From Pycnococcus provasolii (taxonomy: Eukaryota; Chlorophyta; Pseudoscourfieldiophyceae; Pseudoscourfieldiales; Pycnococcaceae): DNA of 64,000 bases. Positions 38,739 through 48,731 of the stretch are shown one piece after another. The notes below the pieces were generated by a model. The model had not been told where the DNA came from. It was given only the letters and a program-made list of their open reading frames with translations, and searched no databases. Where the stretch lies: contig OW568886.1 in NCBI GenBank assembly GCA_938743325.2, positions 434,001 through 498,000 on the forward strand, written 5' to 3'. The position numbers and the translations under genes were made by a program. Within the stretch, counting starts at the first letter, position 1. Each line of letters opens with the position of its first letter.

Positions 38739-41660
38739 CTAGCGGCTGACGGTCGCCTTGCTCACCTTCCAGTTGGATTGCCATGGCAAGAGCGACGAAG
38801 TCTTCGTGAACTCGTATATCACTACGTAAGCGCCGTCGTAGCTTCCAGTGCCTCCAGGGACCCTCTGGCCGGTGCGATCGTCGCGCAGCATTGCGCTCTC
38901 GCGCACCATCACCTTAGCGCGGCACATCGGTGGGTCGGACATCGTGACGCGATCTACGCTCACGACTTTCACGTCCTTGAGCTGGAACTCCCAGTAAACG
39001 TGCGCAGCCTTGGCAGCCGTTGCGCGCGTCTGCCACTCCGAGCGCATGGATTCCGTCGCCGCGCCGTCAAGCGCGTGAACTCGCCTCGACAGGCCCATTG
39101 CATCCGCCTTTGCCGTATTCCACCGGCGCACCGAGGCCACGACGTCGTCGGGCGCCATCGCGGCGGTGGTCTTCTTCGCCGTCGAAGTCGACATTGCTGC
39201 TGTGGCTGTGGCCGTGGACGGCGCGGATGTCGCATTCCACTGGCGCATCGCCACGCCGCCCAGAGGACGCACGAGAGCGGCAGCCGCGCCAACCGCGGCG
39301 GCGAATAGCACTTGCCTTGCCAGCCTCGGCCAAGTGAGCGGGTCAAGGAGCCTGGGACGAGAGGGTGCTGCGGGCGCTGACGACGCCATGGAGGACACGC
39401 CCGGAGGCGGTTCCAAGAATGCGACGGCGTTGTTGTTAGTCATCGTGTCCGTCAGCTGTGGTGACACCCGGGACGCAGGAACTTCGTTCATGAACTGCTG
39501 CTGCTGAGACGACGACGACGACGGCATGCTCGCCACCGCGTCGCCAAGGCTGCGCAGTGCTGCTCGCATCGTCTCCGTCAAGCGCACGACGACACCCGCT
39601 TCTACCTGATGTCCCCCGCTCTTGCGAGCTTGGTTCGCGGCAAGCGAATCTGCGTATCGCTGAACCGCAGGCGACTCAAAGTAGTTCATGAGGTTCGGCT
39701 CGAGCAGCTTGGTATCCGCGAAAAACGGAAGGCAGGCGGACGCCAGCCAACGCGACGTACACGCCAGAAGACCGGGCGTGGTTCCCTCGCCAGCTTCCGG
39801 CGGACTCGACTCCACGACGAAGCGCCAAGCCTCTCGTCGCAGGCGCGACGCACGTCCACGCCGTGCCACCGCATCCGCATCCTCCATCTGCCCATTTTCG
39901 CCCTCACGCAGCATCTGCTCAGCATCCTCCAGCTGCCCCAGCAGCGTTGCGCACATCGCGCACTCGAGGCGCGTGTCGACGCGCGATGGAACGTCCTCTA
40001 GGTACGACATCAAGATGGTCGTCACCGTGGACAAGTCGTTCGCCTCTTCGTCGTTGCCACCATTCTGCTGCTGCTGCCGCAGCTGCAGCTGCTGCAGGGA
40101 CCACGTCTCCGTGTCCAAGTCTCCGGCACGCTGCAGCAGGTAGAAGATGCGTGCCGCGGTGGCGATAGACTCCGGATCCTCCGTTGAGATTCCACGTGCG
40201 GCAAATGCCAGTGCCGCACGCCTCACCACCGCCTCGTCCGAAAGCCACGGCGGAAGTGCAACAGCCTCGTCGCCGGCGCCATCCACCGCCGCGATGAGCA
40301 GGTCTTCGTACCGTGCAAGCGTGCAGATCTCGCCGGATGTGAGCCGCTCCATCGCGGAAAGGACGTAAGCCGGCTTGGGCGAGCTTTCGTACGTGGCATT
40401 GCGCAGTACGTGCCTCAGCGCTCGAATCGCATTGGCACGGCGTGTGCTTGACTTTTCGCCCACGTCGTTGGCGCTAAGCAGAGAGGCGAGTGCATTGGCA
40501 TCCTCGCGCGCCTCGTCCTGGTTGTTACCAACTTCTGGGCTGCCAGGAGCACTCACGGCACCCTCCTCCGCTGGAGTCAGGTGCTCAAGAATGCACGGCA
40601 TCGACAGGCTCTCGAGGCTCGCACGTATCTCGACCACCAATCTCTCCACAGGTGTCGCGATGTCGACATTCGCGCTCGGCGCCATGGCGGCAACTGCCGC
40701 GGCACCCTCTCCATGTGCTAGGGGCACGGGGTCTAGCAGGCTGAGCGCGTGGTGCAGGTGATCCGCCGCGGCGGATGCCGTGGCTCCACCCTGGTACGTC
40801 GTTCTGCCGCACTCGCACGCGGACAGAGCCATGGCCACGCGCACGTCGCAAAGGACTTCCTCGCTGAGCGTGCCTCGGCATCCGCTGAGTACTTGATTGC
40901 CGATGGAGATGGCAACCGCTCCACGTCCCGCCTCGTGCAGAAGCGCAAGAGCCGCCGGCGCGTACGCGAGAGGCAGATCGAGCGTCGAGTCCGAGGAGGA
41001 GGAGGGTAGGGACTCTTGATCGTCGTCGCCGTTGCCGAGTGCGCTACTTCGCGCGAGCCTTGCGTCCGCCGCCTCGACGACCGCCCTTCTCATTTCGTTC
41101 GTACGTGCGGAGTAGCACGGCGCCCACGTGGTACCCGCAAGTGCCGCCTCCCGTGCGTCGTCTCTCTGCTTGTCGGTGTGCGTGCTGGGCAGGTTGAGGA
41201 TCATGAGGTCGTTGAGCGGAACGACGATGCGGTGACCACCTTCACCGCTGAGCTGTTCGACTTGTTTGTTTTGGCGCTGTCCCAGCCTCGCCATGCGTTC
41301 GCGCGGCGTCGTCGGACTAGCGATGACGGGCCCACGTTTGATCCGCATGCTCGGCTCATTATTAAGCGGTTCCCTGATGGACGACGAATCGGCGGCACCG
41401 TTTTCACGCCGCTGTTGTTGTGGCAGCGGTCCCCCAAAGAACGGAACGGACGACGACGACGACGACGACGATCCATCGTCACGCGCCGACGACTGACAGG
41501 CTGATGATCCTGGTGATCCTGATTTAGGTCGCAGGAACCCTTTATTGGAGGAACCCCGCTTGTTCTTAGCAAGTCGCGCGCGCGCCAAGGGGACAGAGGA
41601 ACCACCCGTCATGGAGCCCCCTGACCCGAGCCTATGACTATAAGCAGGTACAGGCGCCAT
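38739..41660 (-). CDS. ARC6/PARC6-like plastid division protein
   Basis: This is a 973-residue protein from the ATG at 41660, giving an Arg/Ser-rich plastid-transit-like N-terminus; a longer frame to 41840 would translate the poly-G tract as prolines and is less likely. A degenerate J-like region (about 146-200, VVPLNDLMILNLPSTHTDKQ) and helical domains follow (DLPLAYAPAALALLHEAGRG; EVLCDVRVAMALSACE), as in ARC6/CDP1. One membrane helix (LARQVLFAAAVGAAAALVRP, about 778-797) precedes the C-terminal IMS domain (about 843-973): SVRRWNTAKADAMGLSRRVH, EWQTRATAAKAAHVYWEFQL and a final strand-rich part ending WQSNWKVSKATVSR. ARC6 spans the plastid inner envelope and tethers FtsZ. ARC6 versus PARC6/CDP1 cannot be decided; the HPD motif is absent. 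Confidence 0.8.
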   Translation of the reverse strand: MAPVPAYSHRLGSGGSMTGGSSVPLARARLAKNKRGSSNKGFLRPKSGSPGSSACQSSARDDGSSSSSSSSVPFFGGPLPQQQRRENGAADSSSIREPLNNEPSMRIKRGPVIASPTTPRERMARLGQRQNKQVEQLSGEGGHRIVVPLNDLMILNLPSTHTDKQRDDAREAALAGTTWAPCYSARTNEMRRAVVEAADARLARSSALGNGDDDQESLPSSSSDSTLDLPLAYAPAALALLHEAGRGAVAISIGNQVLSGCRGTLSEEVLCDVRVAMALSACECGRTTYQGGATASAAADHLHHALSLLDPVPLAHGEGAAAVAAMAPSANVDIATPVERLVVEIRASLESLSMPCILEHLTPAEEGAVSAPGSPEVGNNQDEAREDANALASLLSANDVGEKSSTRRANAIRALRHVLRNATYESSPKPAYVLSAMERLTSGEICTLARYEDLLIAAVDGAGDEAVALPPWLSDEAVVRRAALAFAARGISTEDPESIATAARIFYLLQRAGDLDTETWSLQQLQLRQQQQNGGNDEEANDLSTVTTILMSYLEDVPSRVDTRLECAMCATLLGQLEDAEQMLREGENGQMEDADAVARRGRASRLRREAWRFVVESSPPEAGEGTTPGLLACTSRWLASACLPFFADTKLLEPNLMNYFESPAVQRYADSLAANQARKSGGHQVEAGVVVRLTETMRAALRSLGDAVASMPSSSSSQQQQFMNEVPASRVSPQLTDTMTNNNAVAFLEPPPGVSSMASSAPAAPSRPRLLDPLTWPRLARQVLFAAAVGAAAALVRPLGGVAMRQWNATSAPSTATATAAMSTSTAKKTTAAMAPDDVVASVRRWNTAKADAMGLSRRVHALDGAATESMRSEWQTRATAAKAAHVYWEFQLKDVKVVSVDRVTMSDPPMCRAKVMVRESAMLRDDRTGQRVPGGTGSYDGAYVVIYEFTKTSSLLPWQSNWKVSKATVSR

Positions 41661-41760
41661 GAGGAGCGAGAGGAGGAAGCAGATAAAACGAGATTCCACG
41701 AAGCAGGCACCAAGTATTCGAATTATTAAAAAACGCGAAATGACATTCATTAATATTCGT

Positions 41761-41762
<2 letters not shown>

Positions 41763-41794
<32 letters not shown>
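41763..41794 (+). repeat. Poly-G homopolymer (32 G)
   Basis: An uninterrupted run of 32 G lies about 100 bp upstream of the ARC6-like start. In transcripts of that gene it would be a poly-C tract of the 5' UTR. Its exact length is likely unstable and hard to sequence. Confidence 0.9.
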
Positions 41795-41795
<1 letters not shown>

Positions 41796-42144
41796 GCGCG
41801 CCAAAGAAAAGGGCGGTTGGTTTGAAAATCCCTCGGACATCGGAAGCAGTACCCTAGGTGAGACCTTTGCATATGGGGATCCCTCCTTGGACCTTCCTCG
41901 GAGTCGTTCCCTGGACAGTTCCGGACACGCCTCCTAGAAGAGGGCCCGGGGTCTGGGATTGCCCCAGGTTGAAAGGCTGCTGGCGTGGCGACTGCTCAAC
42001 GCCATGCTCATCACACCGTACGCCGAACTCGCCGAAGCGAAGGATGAGATGAACGAGGCAACCCGAGCCGTCCGGAGCTAGAAGATAAGAAGAAAGTTGT
42101 CATGTCCGCCTAGAGAGTGTGACGGCAAAGACAGCCGCCGTTCA

Positions 42145-42840
42145 ACGAGTTCGAGATCATCGAACTCGTCAAGGCGTACAGCAAGGTGGGCAGCGGACCT
42201 GAGCGGGAGGGCAAGGATTTCTGGGAAAAATGCGTCGCTGAGCTCAACCGCAATATTGGCTGTTGGAGTTTTAGGGGTTTGTAGTACGACACATCACCTG
42301 TCGAAGTTTGGGGGTTAAGGAGAGGGAGGGACGTTCGATTTCCCCGAGGGAAGCGAATCCGACAACCCCGAGGGAGGCGCTGACGGGTCCAATAACGGAT
42401 CCGACGACGACAGCGACTACGAACCTCCACCGCTTGACGATAGCTCCGACTCTGGCAGCTCGGACAGTGAGAGTGAGTCCGACAAAGAGATGAACTCTGA
42501 CGTCGTCAAATGCGACCTTAACGAGACCGACGCCACCACCGCAGCCACCACCGCACGCTACCGTGCTGCGGCCGCCAAATACGAGCTTCTCGACGATGGC
42601 ATCAATGTTAAGGCCGTTTGGACTTTGGAGTCGGGCGAACATCCAGCGAGTCAGCGCCGGCACACGCGGCAGTCCACCACCGCCGTCGCATATCCGCGAG
42701 CGCAGCCGCAGCCCAGTGCGGCTCCGCGCGTGGCCAGCCGTGGGAGGCTTCGAAGTCGTCGAACTGCCCCCAATATATGCACCGCCTCAGCTTGCCGACG
42801 GATGTTCCCATGCTCCCGTCGATGTGGTAGTAGATGAAGT
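42145..42840 (+). pseudogene. Remnant with SANT/trihelix-like segment and acidic tail
   Basis: A stretch at about 42145-42260 reads FEIIELVKAYSKVGSGPERE and then GKDFWEKCVAELNRNIG, the shape of a small SANT/Myb-like DNA-binding helix bundle often seen in transposon-derived proteins. After a non-coding interruption, an acidic Ser/Asp-rich frame (about 42342-42620) ends in ARYRAAAAKYELLDDGINVK. No start, no full domain set. It is probably a broken gene of mobile-element origin. Confidence 0.35.
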
Positions 42841-43163
42841 CGGACCCCGGGGCCCGCCCGGACCCAAGAAAGGGCCCGGCCCTCGATCTGGACAGGTACT
42901 TAGGTACCCGGTAAAGGTCCTGTTTGTCCTATCGTAGAGGAAGGGGACCCCCCTAGAACGCCGACACAGAAGGGGTCCCCACCCCACCCCGCGCTCTCTG
43001 TTGCCTGTTATTTTCCCGCGCACGCGAATAGAGGGCCCCCGTCGAGAACCCCCGTCCCTAACCCGGGTCCGGTTAAGTCTCGTCGCATTGCCGCCCGTGC
43101 TGTGCTGTCTTCGTGCCTTCGCAGTTCGCTTACTCGCTTTAGCCTTTAGCATTTTTAGCAGTC

Positions 43164-44747
43164 ATGCCGCGCGAGATCATCACGCTTCAGGTGGGTCAGT
43201 GCGGCAACCAAGTCGGCACGGAGTTCTGGAAGCAGCTCTGTCAAGAACACGGCATATCCAAGCAGGGTATTCTCGAACCGCAGCATCAACTAGGCGCCTT
43301 CTCATCCTCCGCCGAAAAGTCTACTCCTGGTGGTGGCTCATTACTCGGTGCATCAGCGGGTGGTGATCGTAAGGATGTCTTCTTCTACCAAGCAGACGAC
43401 GAACACTACGTGCCGCGTGCACTGCTTCTAGACCTCGAGCCGCGTGTCATCAACTCCATCCAAAATAGTGACCTGCGCTCGCTCTTCAACCACGAGAATG
43501 TGTTCGTCGCGGACCACGGAGGTGGCGCGGGAAACAACTGGGCGAGCGGATACGCGCAGGCGGAGAGCGTGCAGGAAGACATCCTCGAAATGATTGACCG
43601 AGAGGCGGACGGAAGCGACAGCCTCGAGGGATTCGTTCTCTGCCACAGCATCGCGGGTGGAACGGGATCCGGAATGGGAAGCTACCTGCTCGAGGCGCTC
43701 AACGACAGGTACGGCAAGAAGCTCCTGCAGACGTACAGCGTGTTCCCGAACCAGAACGAAACGTCGGACGTCGTCGTGCAGCCGTACAACAGCCTGCTTA
43801 CGCTGAAGAGGCTCACGCTCAACGCAGACTGCGTCGTCGTGCTCGACAACACCGCGCTCTACCGCATCGCCGTCGACCGCCTCAACATCGAAAACCCAAC
43901 TTTCGCGCAGACGAACAGCCTCGTCAGCACAGTCATGGCGGCGTCCACAACAACGCTCAGGTACCCAGGCTACATGAACAACGACCTCGTGGGGCTCGTC
44001 GCAGGACTCATACCCACGCCGCGATGCCACTTCCTCATGACGGGATACACGCCGCTCGGAGTTCTCGAGGAGGAGGGTGGCATGAACATGTCCATGGCGC
44101 CGGAGACGGGAGGTGCCGCGCCCGTCGACGCACGCGCACCTCAGCACGCAGCCACCAGCGGCCACGTGCCCGACCCCGTCGGGCACGTGCCGCCGCCACC
44201 CAGCGTGCAGCACGCAACGCAGGCGCTGCTTCGCTCGAACGTGCGCAAGACGACAGTTCTCGACGTCATGCGCAGGCTGCTGCAGAGCAAGAATATCATG
44301 GTCTCGACAAATGTTCGCGGCAAGGAGAGCTCGAAGAGCAAGTACATTTCTATCCTCAACATCATTCAGGGTGATGTGGACCCCAGCCAGGTTCACAAGA
44401 GCCTGCAGCGAATCCGCGAGCGCAAGCTCGCCAACTTCATCGAGTGGGGACCAGCGTCGATCCAGGTGGCTCTCAGCCGCAAGAGCCCGTACGTGAAGAC
44501 CGCGCACCGCGTTTCTGGACTCATGATGGCGAACCACACGAGCATCAGGCACCTCTTCAGCAAGACGGTGGTGCAGTACGAGAAGCTGATGCGGCGCAAG
44601 GCTTTCCTCGACAACTACGAGAAGCACGCAATGTTCCGCGACGGCGACTTGAGCGAGTTTGAGGACAGCCGAGAGGTGGTGGAGAATCTCATCGATGAAT
44701 ATGCCGCGTGCGAGTCCAGCGACTACGTTAAGCGCATGGCTGCGTGA
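43164..44747 (+). CDS. TUBG: Gamma-tubulin
   Basis: This 527-residue protein begins [20 protein letters not shown], the gamma-tubulin signature, and keeps [40 protein letters not shown] (about 112-131), the GTP-binding loop GGTGSGMGS (about 164) and [12 protein letters not shown]. It ends in the usual DYVKRM region. Gamma-tubulin nucleates microtubules as part of gamma-TuSC/TuRC. It is longer than the usual 450-475 residues because of two insertions: a Ser/Gly-rich one of about 20 residues near 45-65, and one of about 50 residues after GYTPL (about 292), before [15 protein letters not shown]. The second has no GT-AG boundaries and stays in frame, so it is probably translated. No intron is seen. 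Confidence 0.96.
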   Translation: MPREIITLQVGQCGNQVGTEFWKQLCQEHGISKQGILEPQHQLGAFSSSAEKSTPGGGSLLGASAGGDRKDVFFYQADDEHYVPRALLLDLEPRVINSIQNSDLRSLFNHENVFVADHGGGAGNNWASGYAQAESVQEDILEMIDREADGSDSLEGFVLCHSIAGGTGSGMGSYLLEALNDRYGKKLLQTYSVFPNQNETSDVVVQPYNSLLTLKRLTLNADCVVVLDNTALYRIAVDRLNIENPTFAQTNSLVSTVMAASTTTLRYPGYMNNDLVGLVAGLIPTPRCHFLMTGYTPLGVLEEEGGMNMSMAPETGGAAPVDARAPQHAATSGHVPDPVGHVPPPPSVQHATQALLRSNVRKTTVLDVMRRLLQSKNIMVSTNVRGKESSKSKYISILNIIQGDVDPSQVHKSLQRIRERKLANFIEWGPASIQVALSRKSPYVKTAHRVSGLMMANHTSIRHLFSKTVVQYEKLMRRKAFLDNYEKHAMFRDGDLSEFEDSREVVENLIDEYAACESSDYVKRMAA

Positions 44748-45031
44748 GGAACACCTTTTTGATGCTAAGGTTGCTCATTCAGTAATGGAATGGGGTTTTA
44801 CTTCGTCCAAGATGGTTGCCCATTCACACCAGGTTTGCACACACGGCGACGGTGAGTGAGTACGAAGGCTCTATCAGAGCGACTTTCGCGTTGTCGTTGT
44901 TGTTGTCGTTGTTGTAGTCGCCATCCGTCGCATCTACTACTACATACTTTATCTGGACTCTCTACTGAAGATGAGTTGCGCTCTTTCCTTTTTTTCTTCC
45001 ACATTATACAGCATAATTTACAAAGATGGCA

Positions 45032-47815
45032 TCACGTGTGCGATGCAAAGTGCGTGTCCACGCCACCACCCATCCAACCCTCGCTTTCGCACGCCATGCC
45101 AAAGGCTGTTCCACATGCCACTGTGCGAGGTTCCGCCTCGTCGTGGAAGTGGCACTCTTTCAATTTGCTGCGAAGCGCTTGAAGTGCCGATGCATGCGAG
45201 GGCTCCGCCACCACCGAAGACGCGCATCCAACCACCACCAACTCCAGCGTTCCAGCGCGAGCAAGCGAGACGAGAGCCTCGAGATCCTCGAGGGCCATGG
45301 CGCTACCGTCGACGACGCGTAGCGATCGCAGCGTGCGAAGTCCGGCGAGGCGCTGCACAATGCCCTCGCCATCGCTTCCCACGTTCGAAGAGAGCGTCAG
45401 ATGCTGCAGCGATTCCGTCCACAGATCAAACTCGTACGGAAAGCACACGTTCTCGGTGCGGCCGAGTTCAAGCACGCGCAGGCGTGGCAGCTGCATCGAT
45501 CGCAGATCGTACACGGGAAGATTGTTCACCTTGGACACCGTCGTGTCCTCATCAGGATCGCGACGCCTTCTCTCGCCGCGGCCGGGTCCAGCTTCACCCT
45601 TCTTCTTTCCTCCCTCTCTCTTCGCCGCCGCCTTGGCCTTCTCCTTCTCTTTCCTCTCCTCAATCTTCTTACGGTCAAGCTCCCTCTTCACCTCCGTAGG
45701 CTCAGGCTCGGGTTCGTCACCACCCTTGCCATGCACGTACTCCACATTCAGGACGACGTGCGTTAGATTTGTGAGCAGGCGCAAGCTCGTCAGCGTGGTG
45801 CGGTTGATGCGCATCGGAAGCTCCGGCTCGGTTGGCCATGGCGCATTCATCGTTAAAACTCGAAGCGCCTTGAAGTTGAGCAGGGCCATAGCACCGCCGT
45901 CGCGCATCTGCACGAATGGCAGACTTTTCAAGTGCAGCTCGCGCACCGACTCGCCTCTCTCGCCAAAGTCGCGGAACGCCTCGTCGGTGATTGCGAGGTG
46001 CTCGAGCGCGAGCGTGCGAAGCGATGTGCAGTGCTTGATGAGGAGGCGCACGCACTTGTCCGTGATTTGCGGCAAATGGCTCAGGCAAACAACCGTCAGA
46101 CAGCTGGCAAGTGCCCCCTTGCGTATCATCGGTCGCAGCGTAGCCTCCGTGACGGTGTCGAAGTGTGCGACACGCAGCGCGTGGAATGCCTTCGAGGTCG
46201 CCTCCGGCGTCCGTGGTGGCTCCTCCTCAGCCGCGTCCACGGCATCCGCCGCCGCGCGCCGTGCTGCCATTGCCGCCGCGGCTCCACGGAGTGCGTCTGC
46301 CGCCACGCGCGTGAGCTTCTGAGGCGATCTGTCCTTTTGCGCCGACTTTGCCCTCTCCGCCGCCTGTTCCTTCACTTGCCTAGCCGCGAGAGCGAAGCGC
46401 TTTCTCGCGCGCTGCGCCGCAGCCATCCGAATGCTCAGACCGTCGTCGAGCGCCAACATCACCGCGGCGACGGTGTCGGCGGCATGGTCATCCTCGACCA
46501 CGTCGTTCTCCAGCGAGAGAGACAGCAGCCGTCCTCCTCCCGGACGGCCGTCCACAGCCTCGCGGAAGAGGCGCGTCCACGAGTTGGCACCAAGCTGCCA
46601 CAGCCCATCCTCGTCCGCCTCGAGAAGGTAAGGTGGCACCTCCATCACCGCGTCCGCGCGCTCGGCACGCGCTCTCGCGCGCTCGTCGGCATCCATCAGT
46701 CCAGCGCCGAAGCGATGGCCCTCCCATCCCACCGCGTCGATGTGCGTAAGCTCCCAAAGGTTGCGTATGCACATGCGAGATACTCCCGCGGCGAGCAGCA
46801 TTGCAAGCATGCGCCTGTCAAGCCGCACGTGGTGCATCATCTCCACCATGAGTGCCTGCGCCATAGCATGCTGCGAGGTTGGCAACATGGAGAGCTGCAG
46901 AGTCGGCGGCATCGAGGCGATGTGAGGCAGCGCGTGCACCGCAGCAACGCGCGCGGCGAGCACCTTCAGCATTGGCACGCGGGATACGGACTGGCACGCG
47001 CACACCTGGCGCGTTTCACCGTCGTTGCATCGTCCCCACGTCGCCGTGGCGTCAGAACGCATGACGGCATCACGATCTGCGTTGCGTGAGAAGTAGTGCG
47101 TGCGTGGTCTTTGCCGCGCACCTCTCGAAACGCCGTATCCTGTGTGCATGAGTACGCACCTGCCTCTGCTCTGGAATGGCGGCGGCGGTCCTGACGAGTC
47201 GTCGACGGGTGTGCGATTTGGCGGCGGCGGTTGTGCTGTCGCCTGAACAGATCTCCATACAACAGATAGACGCTGTGCAGGTCTGTTGGATTCTGTTGGT
47301 TCTTCTTCGTTGTCGCCGCCGTCGTCGTCGTCTGGTGGCATAGGCGGCACCTCGTTGATTTCGCCGTCGCCGTGGAAGAACCGCACTTCGTTGTCGTTGC
47401 TGGTGGTCGTCGGCGAAGGTTCCTCGAGATACAAGGCGGCCGCATCGTCCGTGTCAGACGTTCGGTCGGCGTACGGGTTGTGTGCAAACGCGGACGCAGC
47501 CCCCGGTCGTCGCGTTTGTCCCATCCTTCCCGGCAGTTTGTCGACGACGTGCGTGTGTCTGTCCATGACGCGTCTCCACATGGACGTTTGTGGTGGAGAC
47601 GCGTCATGGACAGACTCGCCGTACTTTAGCACGGCGAGTATGCGCTGCTGAAAGTGCTGGTCCCTATGCCTCCTTGCCCCACCCTCAGAATCTTGAGCTT
47701 GCACGAGATTCTGCGCCTGCTGATGCTGAACAGCCTGAGCCTGAGCGTCGCCGCCGAAGAGGTACGCGTGCTCTTCAGCTGTTAACGCGAGCTCCTCAGC
47801 GGCATCTTCCGCCAT
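45032..47815 (-). CDS. Leucine-rich repeat (AMN1/F-box-LRR-like) protein
   Basis: This is a 927-residue protein from the ATG at 47815; the longer frame begins with TTG. The N-terminal half is largely disordered, with Asp/Glu and Pro/Arg stretches. A helical segment (about 290-365, MEMMHHVRLDRRMLAMLLAA then LWELTHIDA) may stand where F-box-like helices occur, but no clear F-box is seen. From about 550 the protein has irregular LRRs of the AMN1/F-box type (SHLPQITDKCVRLLIKHC, TSLRTLALEHLAITDEAF, LRVLELGRTENVCFPYEFDL, TLRSLRVVDGSAMALEDLEA). A Lys/Glu-rich insert (about 725-760) interrupts them. Such proteins usually bind partners in ubiquitin ligase or signalling complexes; no partner can be named. 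It carries the 23-bp hairpin described separately. Confidence 0.75.
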   Translation of the reverse strand: MAEDAAEELALTAEEHAYLFGGDAQAQAVQHQQAQNLVQAQDSEGGARRHRDQHFQQRILAVLKYGESVHDASPPQTSMWRRVMDRHTHVVDKLPGRMGQTRRPGAASAFAHNPYADRTSDTDDAAALYLEEPSPTTTSNDNEVRFFHGDGEINEVPPMPPDDDDGGDNEEEPTESNRPAQRLSVVWRSVQATAQPPPPNRTPVDDSSGPPPPFQSRGRCVLMHTGYGVSRGARQRPRTHYFSRNADRDAVMRSDATATWGRCNDGETRQVCACQSVSRVPMLKVLAARVAAVHALPHIASMPPTLQLSMLPTSQHAMAQALMVEMMHHVRLDRRMLAMLLAAGVSRMCIRNLWELTHIDAVGWEGHRFGAGLMDADERARARAERADAVMEVPPYLLEADEDGLWQLGANSWTRLFREAVDGRPGGGRLLSLSLENDVVEDDHAADTVAAVMLALDDGLSIRMAAAQRARKRFALAARQVKEQAAERAKSAQKDRSPQKLTRVAADALRGAAAAMAARRAAADAVDAAEEEPPRTPEATSKAFHALRVAHFDTVTEATLRPMIRKGALASCLTVVCLSHLPQITDKCVRLLIKHCTSLRTLALEHLAITDEAFRDFGERGESVRELHLKSLPFVQMRDGGAMALLNFKALRVLTMNAPWPTEPELPMRINRTTLTSLRLLTNLTHVVLNVEYVHGKGGDEPEPEPTEVKRELDRKKIEERKEKEKAKAAAKREGGKKKGEAGPGRGERRRRDPDEDTTVSKVNNLPVYDLRSMQLPRLRVLELGRTENVCFPYEFDLWTESLQHLTLSSNVGSDGEGIVQRLAGLRTLRSLRVVDGSAMALEDLEALVSLARAGTLELVVVGCASSVVAEPSHASALQALRSKLKECHFHDEAEPRTVACGTAFGMACESEGWMGGGVDTHFASHT
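47557..47615. repeat. Perfect 23-bp inverted repeat in coding sequence
   Basis: 47557-47579 and 47593-47615 are exact reverse complements (GTCTGTCCATGACGCGTCTC plus CAC and its inverse), separated by a 13-nt loop. It lies in the LRR gene near codons 67-86 and would form a strong hairpin in the transcript. Confidence 0.95.
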
Positions 47816-48638
47816 GGCGAGGAGCTTGCCCAACGGGGCTTGCACAACGCCTTGCAGGTCAACGAGTCAAACACTTTCCGCCCCTCCCCGGCTGCCCGGG
47901 CCCGCATCTTGAGCACGCCTTCGGGGATCCGTCGGAGAACGGATGGGCTGTACTGGGAATTGCGAACTTCGGCGAAGCGTTTTGGGGCCGGACCAAAAGC
48001 GCGCTCTTGCAATGGATGCTGCGCGTGTAAATAGCACTACCCGTCCATCTACGCTCATCTTCACCCATTCCTCCAAAATGAGTGAGAATCTTAGTGAGAA
48101 TGAAGTCACGCGTAGCGTTAAGGCACGCCTTGAGTTTTGGCGGCCGGTGTTCCCTTGCTTTACACAGCAACAGTGACACGCGCCTGCTGTGCCCCTTCAT
48201 TCTTCTGAATTTCCATTCCCATTTTTTTCATCATGGTAAAGCGTAACGTGCGCGACGACAATAGCATGCACTTGTCGTGTTTGAGAACGAGGAGAAACTC
48301 TACGAGGATCTGAATTCATACATTGAGTTGCACTCGTGCGAGTTGCAAGGTTTCCTCGACATCTTTTGTGTACATCCAGACACAGCTCCACATTTGAAGA
48401 GACGCCGCGGCCGCCGTGACGTGGCTTCACGACTTTCGTGACACGAACGAGCACCTGGAGGCGCGGGTGGGAACGTTGGGTAAGGCTTATATCTTTAAGA
48501 CTAACCCAACTAATTAGGACGACGGAGTCTTGCTCGCGAACGCGCGGCTTCCGACCGCGAACGTCGCTGTCCCACCCAATTGGTCGCGCGGCAGTGCGGC
48601 AAGAATGAGTGGAGATGGACGGAAACGAAATTTCAAAC
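47816..48638. other. Spacer upstream of the LRR gene
   Basis: No intact gene. The first 350 bp should hold the LRR gene promoter and 5' UTR. From about 48240 onward the plus strand has short protein-like stretches (FENEEKLYEDLNSYIELHSC) that may belong to the old copia-like fossil that follows. Confidence 0.4.
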
Positions 48639-48731
48639 TGGGCTGTGGTAGATTTGGGCGCCACGGACCACATATTTTACAACGAAAACGAACAAAACGG
48701 AGAGGAGAAAGTACACGTCGCTGATGGATCG
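48639..48731 (+). mobile_element. Fossil Ty1/copia-like fragment (protease region)
   Basis: The plus strand reads NWAVVDLGATDHIF followed shortly by VHVADGS, the pattern of the Ty1/copia aspartic protease (W-x-x-D-x-G-A-T ... V-x-V-A-D-G-S). It is a decayed remnant of a longer element and was the landing site of the younger LTR element, which begins immediately after it; more of it may lie on the far side of that insertion (50505 to about 50640). Confidence 0.55.

Larger units (their letters stand above)
41661..43163. other. 1.5-kb spacer with homopolymer tract and remnants
   Basis: It contains a 32-bp poly-G tract (41763-41794), a remnant of an unknown protein (42145-42840), a CTATCGTA motif (42929-42936) and G/C-rich sequence before gamma-tubulin. 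No intact gene is seen. Confidence 0.5.

Noticed and set aside
41661-41840. 60-residue N-terminal extension of the ARC6-like protein
   Set aside because: It would translate the poly-G tract as prolines; the ATG at 41660 gives a better transit peptide.
44050-44240. Gamma-tubulin insert as an unspliced intron
   Set aside because: No GT-AG pair at the expected boundaries, and the insert is in frame throughout.
43428-44627. 399-residue open frame antisense to gamma-tubulin
   Set aside because: It mirrors the conserved gamma-tubulin reading frame and has Arg/His/Val-rich shadow composition; no known motif.
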